Part shown: piece by piece, positions 11,601-20,600 of the stretch
How the letters are laid out: each line of letters begins with the position of its first letter
Numbering within the stretch: the first letter of the stretch is position 1
Source: Tubiluchus corallicola
Taxonomy: Eukaryota > Priapulida > Priapulimorpha > Priapulimorphida > Tubiluchidae
Direction of reading: 5' to 3'
Length of the DNA: 64,000 nt
Assembly (NCBI GenBank): GCA_030141605.1
Contig: JAQGDQ010000049.1
Coordinates: 372,001-436,000 of the forward strand
The notes under the pieces: generated by a model
Seen by the model: the letters and a program-made list of their open reading frames with translations, nothing else
Database searches by the model: none
Told to the model about the DNA's origin: nothing
Translations under genes and position numbers: made by a program

Positions 11601-14600
11601 TAGCTTCAAAGCACTTAGAACTTGGTATGGTAATATTTTGAAAAACTTCATTCGAACACAATAAAATATTTATTATGCAAAAACAAGTTATTAAAAATCA
11701 ACAAGTTCTATAGTAAATCATGTACAGCTCATTTTCAGGTTAAGTAATGCAATAAAAGTGCAGTAATTAACATTACAGTTCAGTTCAGATGCGAACAGAG
11801 GTGCAGGTAAATTTATCTTTCCAGGTCAGCAGTGATCATGGCTCACAATTAACATAGTTCAGCCCACACAAGAGCATGGGTGTGTATAAATTAAACTAAA
11901 TTTATCATATTAGCTCTAAATTAACATACACAGTGATATAGTATCTGAAGCACTGTATTTTTTTGTGTTTTCACATGTGGGCTACTGTGATGAGATGGAA
12001 CAAGAATATTCCAGTGTCGAATATTCGATTAGTCAAATAATAAATTATTTGCAATTTCCACCCATAATTTTTAAAAATGTTCTTTATAAAGTAAAAAATC
12101 AAGCACATTTTAACGGGGCCCATTTTGTAATGCTTCATCCTTCTTGGTAACATGGTGTCACCTATTGCATAATCTATTGTTATCATCATAGTTTACACAT
12201 TGGTGGAGCCATGCCAAACAATAATTATCATCAGGCAGTAACAAACTCAGCAGTGAAATACTTCTGCTTATAACAGTATTTCTGGGGGATAATTTTCTTA
12301 CATGTAGATACACAGAAGACATGTACCTTATCTTCTTTGCTGCAATTGATGCAAGATTCTAGAACTTTCTCCGCAGTTAGACTTTTCCCGCTTAAGTCGA
12401 TCATTTTCCTCTTTTCTTTAATCCCAATTTGAGACATTAAGCTGTCTAACAAATAAGTATGATCATATTGCATAAACAATGACTATCACCAAATAACCTA
12501 TTGTAGGAAATGATTTATATTTTTGTCTACAGTTTACATGTAGCAAAACTGAAACTCTACCGCAGCAAATATTAAATCTATTTTAAAGAAGCACTTGAAT
12601 TTCTAAAGTATCAGAGAGAAGACAATAAAAATGATAATGATAATGACGATAATGACAACAAAGGTGAAACAATGGGAAAAAAAGATGTTCAGTTTGCACA
12701 TCATTTTGTATTTCTAGCCATTCTAGGTTAAAACTACTCCTAATACCAAGCTTTACAACAAACATGTAAAAATGCAAAAGTGGAAAATATTATAACAATA
12801 TCTGCGTTACAATCTCACTTGCAATACCTCTCACAATTCTCTTCAGCTGAATTGTTCATACTTACTTAATTTTTCTGCAACTGTCTTTTTCTTCTTCTTT
12901 CCATGCAGCATGGGTCGTACTGGTCCCAAATGCACCAAGGTCAGAGTGGCAGAAAACACAAGAGTTTGCCGTTTCTTTCTGTTTTCATCATTGCTAAAAC
13001 CATAATTATGCAAGCTGAAAATTGGTCTTATTAAAGTTATATTTTCTTTTGAGATAGTTTATATGCTAACATTTGAAAAAAGGAATTTAAAATCAAAAAA
13101 GCAAATTTCGAATGTAAATTAAAAAGAGCTAAAAACTCAACCCTACTAGGGCTTGAACACAAAAAGTTTATTTAATAGAGCATTCCATTAAATGATATGT
13201 TAAAGAGCAGAAAGGGGAGACGTAAAAAAGATGCAGGACCAGTCATTATTATTGTAAAAAATGCTAAATTGTTCCGAAAAGTTATCGAGCCAAGTCATCC
13301 ACTTCATAATCTGCTGCCTCCAAAAAGAAAAAAATGGATGCCTTAGAGTAGAAAGTTTGTTTTCTTGACCCAAATTAAAAAAACAAAAAGGCAAGTAACA
13401 CATTTTTGATGTACATTACCATTAACATTTCATCTTTTATTGCTTTTTTTGGTTTTATTGTCAGTTTAAATTTATTCAATGCAAAAATTTTTACTCTGTT
13501 TTATACACACATTTTAGTACCCAAGCATTTGTTCTTAATTGAATAATTAAACAATTATTTGATATATTGTCAGTTTTTTAGAAGCTGTATTTTAAATTGA
13601 AATGTAAATCAGCTTGTTTAAATTTTGTTCTGAAATTATACTAATAACTTCTTAATTGTAAATTAGCCATGGAGAATGTGGCAACTTTTTTATAAAAATA
13701 AAAGACATTTACCTACTGACTTACTCTCTTACTTACTAAAGAAGTTAGTTAGTCAACCATATGGTAAATTATTCTTTAACGGATCATGACAAATGACAAA
13801 AAGCATTAAACTACAGATGCTACAATTGGGACACGTTTTTGTTACTAACAGATCTAACACTTTGTATATTTTGCAAATACAAAAACTTTATATAACTTGT
13901 AAATACAAAATAAAATCATTCAGAATCATTTAACAGATTTTAATTCACAGTCAACTCAATTAAAAACAAAAATGCACAAGCTCAGACTATGCTTACTCGT
14001 TAATAACTTCTAAAATGTTTGACAGTTCAGCAAAATGCCCCCTTTCTATCATTCTGTCTGCTTCATCTATGACTAGAATTTTGAGTTTACTCAACTGCTG
14101 CAGATGAGGCTCACCCTGCAAAAAACCAAAACAAACTTAACATTAGAGAAAGTAGCAATGACAGACTGTTTTATATATTTGACATTTTGTTACCACGGTA
14201 AAACACTCAATGAAAAACACTTACTTGTTTACTGGCTAAGCTTAGCATTGCATATCATGACCACCTAGCTATATATCCCCATGTGTGACTTAAAATAACA
14301 GATTACATAAGCCAACACAAAAAAATAACACAAGAAAAATATAAATATAAAACAAATAATACAATCAATTTAGAACTTGATGCCTAGTCTCTATATAAAA
14401 TAAGATAACAATTACAGCAGCCGCCACTTAATAGACTCACTTTGGGATCGACGTGTTTTGACCCATTTAACCGACTGAACCTATTAACCGATGGTCGTAG
14501 TATTACTGGCACAGAAGTATGAGTCATCAGCTTACTATGCACTGCAAAGGTTTTTAATGAATTTTAGAAACAAAGTAATGCCTATATTCCTTTGTGCAGT

Positions 14601-17600
14601 TAAAACTTGGAAAAAAATTAAAATATTAATTTATATAAGTGAATTAGCAATAAAATGTATACTTTTCTAAATCTGTTTATTTGCAAAAATTCCTTCAAAG
14701 TCGGCTGCTTCATTTTCTCACAAACAAGTTGGCCCACAAAGTTCTCGTAATTATAAAAATGTTGAAAATCTGTTGTTGTGTGTGACTAAAACAGTTCTGA
14801 ATCGTCTGCTCACTTACACTGCTCTTATTTGCTGTACGATGTTTACTCTTGTAAGTCACAAGGAATACCGGCTGATTACTGTACCTGCATCTTTGACTGT
14901 TAACTCATTAAGCCTGAAAGCACGATTTGCAAAGACAGCATCAAAAGAAAACCGCTAGGCAACTGATTAAATATTTAGCTTCCAGAAATTTTTTGGGTAA
15001 CAGTGAGCCGCTAACAGATTCAAAACAAACCCGCTACGCTAGTGTGTTAGTGCATGATAAACATACCTGCTTATAAACAAAACAGTACTTAACATGCTTG
15101 TTTCTGTATACATAGTGCACAAAAGGGAAGTAAAGATGACATAAAAGTAGAAAAGGCTCTTTGGGCACATACAAATATCTTATTTTAAGTAGGTGAAGGA
15201 AAAATATTGAGTCAATTATGCAGAGTTATATGAGTCAATTACCATAGTTGTTATGTATATTTCAATAGAAGCGGCCCATTTCAGGCGTTTTTGAGTCAAT
15301 TAAACGATTGAGTCTATTAACCGTGAGTCTATTAAGCGGCGCCTACTGTATTATTATTATTATTTTATTACTTACATTTGACAGAGTGCAATCAACTTGC
15401 ATGCTCTAGAATGCTTTACAATAATTACAAATCAAACATCTCACACTTTGATAATAAATTCACATATAATAATAAATTGTATAAATTGGATCTAATACCT
15501 TTAAACTAGCAAACTTTCAATTAGATTAAAATAGCAAATGAAACTTGCATTATAAATATAAACAAATCTCTGAGAAACAAAAGGCTTTTAGGAACAAGAA
15601 AGTTTTTAATTTGGATTTGAGAGTATAAAAATTGCAGCAAGTTCCAGTAAGAAGGCCCACATGCTCTGAAGGACTGTTCATGAACCATTGCGAGACAATT
15701 CACACCATAATGAGCAACTAAAGAAACCCAAACCTCAAAGACATTTATCCTATTAGATTTGCACAAAAATGAGATATTACTTTATTTTTACTCTTGTCAA
15801 ATTTTCAAAAATGTTTTACAGTAACAACCAAAATAGCATAAGGAACTTTGCCTGTTGATAAAGTTCCCACAAGCGACCTGGCGTGGCTACAACAATCTCT
15901 GGTTTCTTCCGTAACAACCGTAGCTGCTTCTCTATGGAAATTCCTCCAATAACAGAAACAATCTAAAATAAAAGCGTAAGTCTCCAATAATAAAACATGC
16001 TTTAGTATTCATTAGGTGCTAATTATACAACATGAAATGAAACATGATGACATTGCACTGTGCTGCCATCCAGTATCTAGAAATGAAACCACAGAACAAA
16101 GAACTAGAAACCTAAACTTGATCATTGATTAAATAATCTTGAACTTCTAAAACAATAACATTTGCATTGTATTAGATGTTGTATTCTCTGTAGACATTTA
16201 TATTGTGTTATGTTGAAATCAGGTGTGACATCTGATTACTCTTCTTGCTACAATTACGAAATGTATGAAAAAGTTTTAACGCTGGTGGGATAGTTCAAAG
16301 TGGTATACTAATGTGCTCAGTGGTTCCTTTAATGTTTTAAATACAACCATTAGACTATATCACAAGTGTTGCAATTCCCAATATTTTTGCCCACTGGGAG
16401 AATTATGAATTGTACTAACTTTTCTTTGAATGTTTACAGGAAAACCGGACCCAATCTTAAACTGTAGGTCAATTAATCTACGCTTTAAAATATTGAAAAG
16501 AAACATCCTATTTCTTTAAGAATGATTTACGTGAAAGAATTACTGTCACAAATGCAATTTCACATTTGCGCAGCTGGTTCTTCGCTGTTACATGTATTTT
16601 GATATTCGCCAGTTAAATGGGTACTAGCACCCGCATTCGGAAATGTACGGCCCAAACAAACAATGATGCTGTAACTCTTAGTTCTGAGGTGTTCGGTTGT
16701 GATGTAATGCACACATTCCAGCTCTCGAGTACAGCAGTAAATTTGAAATTTGAACTTTTATTTCAAAATTTGCCGACTTCACTAATCACATTGAATCTCG
16801 TACCATAGCACTGTACTTCAATTTTCGTTCATGACCATGGAACGTCTGTGCCATTCAGAATTATGTTCAGTTATGATGTCATCACTAGTTGGCCTCATTC
16901 GCCATTAATTAAATTTTTAATCTATCACTTAATTATCAGAAATGTTTTTGCGTATTATTGGTGGTAAAATGTGTACTTTTCACCATACTTGAAATGAGTT
17001 AGGATATGAAAAGCGATCCTGTTGTCCTTTAATCAGCTATCTATCCACTTACCCTATGTAAGCTGATTAGCTTTGTTTTATGACTATATTTTTTGTTCAA
17101 ACTAGTACATGTTGTGCTTTTAGTTTAGGGTAAAGGTTACAATTATCCATACAAAAGTAATAATAAAAAAATGAGAAGGGGAGAAAAATGACATCTCACA
17201 GAAAGCTAGAGGCAGAGTATAAAACAGCTATCAAAATAACTTTATGATAAAATTTATTTAAACGTACCACCACACATTAACTTACCCTAATGTCAGTATA
17301 TTGAGCAACATTTCTTATATGATTCTTTACTTGGATGGCTAACTCTCTTGTTGGTGCAAGCACTAATGCTATAAGTTTTCTATTCAATGAATGTTTCTTT
17401 TCATCTTCTTTGCAAAGCTTTGCAATTAGCTCTGCTGATGGATGCAGTTCTTGTGAGCTTGATTCAGTAAAATCAAAATTCACATCTTTGATAACTTTCA
17501 CACAGCCAACAGAGTTATCCTGAAACAAAGAGAAGAAACAACCTTGTTCAACACATACATTCAAAACATTGTTAAAGAAAGACACAAAAAGATAATAAAT

Positions 17601-20600
17601 ACTAGGAAAGAAGAGACCTAATTCTCTTTTCTTACAATAAACTAATGTAAAGACCAGCTTTATAACAGAGAATGGTTTTTCTCCATTTTCTCATCCAAAA
17701 TAAAAATTTACTCTTATTCTAAACATGTGTTCCACACACGTACAACCGCAAGCCATTTGTGGTGTGTTAGGTTGGCAAAAGTTTCCATTGAAAGACATTT
17801 AATCACATGATAACATATAAATGCATGAAAACAATACTGAATAAATCTATTTAATTTTTTTTGTACTGTCACTGGGACTTAAACACGAGACCAGCTTTCT
17901 GAGCAACTATGCTGCCTGTTATACCACAAACACACCAACTTTTCAGGCTCAGAAATTCACACTATAAGCAATTAGAAGTCTATCAATGAGACAACACAAA
18001 CTGCACCATATCATAACAAAGCACATGTTCACATAAACGAACAAAAGCAATATTAAATTTGAAAGTCTGAAAAATTGATGCACCCTCACTGGGACTAACG
18101 AATATCCATAATCTGCTAACAGGAGCTTATTACCATCTTTTATACTGAGTTTTTTATACCATATTGATCGTAGTGTCCCGGACAGTAGCCACTAGCACTA
18201 GGCATTCATTTTTCGAAGATAAGACCGATTTTGTTTCAATAGGAAAAATTCTTTGAGTAGATAACATTGATGAGAAAGAGAAAGAAAGTGAGACTAGAGC
18301 AGAAAGAGAGAGAGTAGGGAGACAGGGAGGCAGAGACAAAAAATGGGGAGGGGAGGAAAGAGAGAGAGACAGAGAGAGATTATTTCTTGAATACTCCATG
18401 GGTCATTTGCAGCTTGGCATATTGGGTACATACTAAAGATCTTATTACATTCTTGCTGTAATGATTGTTGTAGTTGTAATTAATAAATAAATGAAATGAA
18501 ATAAATATTTAAATAAGCACATGATCCAACGCTTCTCTTTTATGACTAGTTAAGATTTTGCTATGGCAAAATCTTACTGTTTTTCATTGAGTTATTTATT
18601 TATTTATTAATACTTATTAAGATTTTGCCATAGCAAAATCTTACTGTTTCTCATACAGTTATTTATTTATTCTCTGCCACTTTAACGTTTAATAACTCAT
18701 AAGGCTTGCAAGCCAGGGTCGCCAAACTCACAGGGTTGGTAGCCCTGGGCGGGGGACATACAATTGTATAGCAACCGCTGACCACTGGTCAAGGGGGAAT
18801 CACAGTGGGCATTGGTCAGTTTTTCTATTATGATTCAACTCCTCCAAAGGCTTTCGTTATAGAGCTGACAAGCTTTAAACGCCCGAGTGAGGGGCCAAAA
18901 TGCAAAATTTGGGGTCCCCCAAATTGTGACCTTTTTACATGCTGAGCACTAGGGACACAAAACTCACAGGGTACACTGACAGGGCTCTCTGGCTAAAGTT
19001 ATATAAGTATACACGTGACTCGAGTCACGAAGCGGTCGTGCCTTCATTTCTTTTTCTTTAGGATCCACCTGCTCCAATAGTTTTTAAGCTAAGACGACAA
19101 TATTTGGTATGTGGTTAGGTGAGGCCAAGCTGTTGGATATGGCAAAATATGAGTGATTTGGAGGGGGGAATTTTCCGCTAGGAGGCAAAAACCAAAAAAT
19201 GGGGGTTGGGAACAGAAATGCATCAAGCGTCTTAGAATAGTACAGAGTAGCACATCAAATGAAAGGTCTCGTTGAGGCAGATCGAATGGCATAGGTTGCA
19301 ACGAGAAACGCTAATCTGTGAGCGCACTAGGGGCAAAAATCGACAAATGGGAGTCGGGAACTGAAATGCACCAAGTGTTGAGCAAAGGTACCTTGTAGCA
19401 TATCAAATGAAAGGTCTCATTGAGACGGATTGAATCGCATAGGTTGCAATGAGAATAGCTAATCCACGAACGCGCTAGGGGCAAAAACCGACAAATGGGA
19501 GTCGGGAAGTGAAGTGCACCAAGTGTTGAGCAAAGGTACCTTGTAGCATAACTAGCACACATAAACGGTTTTTCTAAACACATTAAAAACCACTAATGCA
19601 TAGTGTATCATTCACCTCTAAATCAGATAGGGATTCATCACTTGATTCAACAATTTGTCTGCTCTCCTCTTGCTTTTTCTTTTCTTCGCATGTCGCAGCA
19701 TCCTCTCTCAATTGCAAAATTCGATGAATAATTGGGATGCCAAATGCTAGTGTTTTCCCACTTCCCTGAAAAAATTCAGTTTTGCATTCTATGCAAATTT
19801 AACTGCTACTAATTTTGGAACACCCATTCATTGTTGAACTGAAATTGAGACACAGAGAGCAAATCCTACAGTGCAGTAACTCATCTATGAATGAAAGAAA
19901 AACACTAACCCTATTAACCAGCTACTAGGAATGTTAAACGATACAGATTTGAGGAGATTACAACGAAACTATAATGATAATCTATTTTTAGACGGTAAAT
20001 TATTTCGAGCGATAGAAACGCTACTGAAGTTAGACAATTCATGCAACAACAGAAAAAGTATAAATAATAATTAAAATTAAGGGCAAGTTTCAGTGCAATC
20101 ACTGTTGTATACTAAATAATAATGATACCTAATTATTACGTTTTTAACACACTGTTCACATCCAGGACTTATATCAAGTTAGATTAAGACGGTGGTACTA
20201 TATACACCACAAATATAGGCAACTACTATAAGAACTAACTTCGCGAATCCACGTATGTAACTGTTAGTCAGTGAACCATTTCTCTATGCGAGCTGCACAT
20301 GAACGTAAACTGGTGAAAAGTGGCATTAAAAATACGGTACAGTGTATTTAGCATCTGCACGTCAGTATGATTCAGAATGAAGATAGCCCGTTACTGCCAG
20401 GCGAAAGTACAAGAAAATGATTCGGCATTTAACAAGCTTACAACTTTAAACAATTCTGTTTTTCCACTTTTTTAATGAATTACTCTAATAAATTGAGAAA
20501 CTAAGAGAAATACTTTTATAAAGGCAAGCGATAAGCGATATGTGCCAAATTTGATACGATATCAACACTCCTAGAGTAATATCAATATGACAACAATAAA

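Noticed and set aside
15846-15854. A conventional GT donor for DDX24 exon 7
   Set aside because: Tested GT sites downstream place a stop immediately after the join or follow an in-frame TAA; only the GC site in phase 0 works.
16617-16808. 63-codon frame in DDX24 intron 6
   Set aside because: Lies within and beside an interspersed repeat and has no splice partners in phase.
18154-18399. Ser/Leu-rich frame on the minus strand
   Set aside because: Translation of the purine tract.
19089-19583. Two minus-strand frames with repeated peptide text
   Set aside because: They come from the 148-bp tandem repeat; similar phrases recur at the repeat period.
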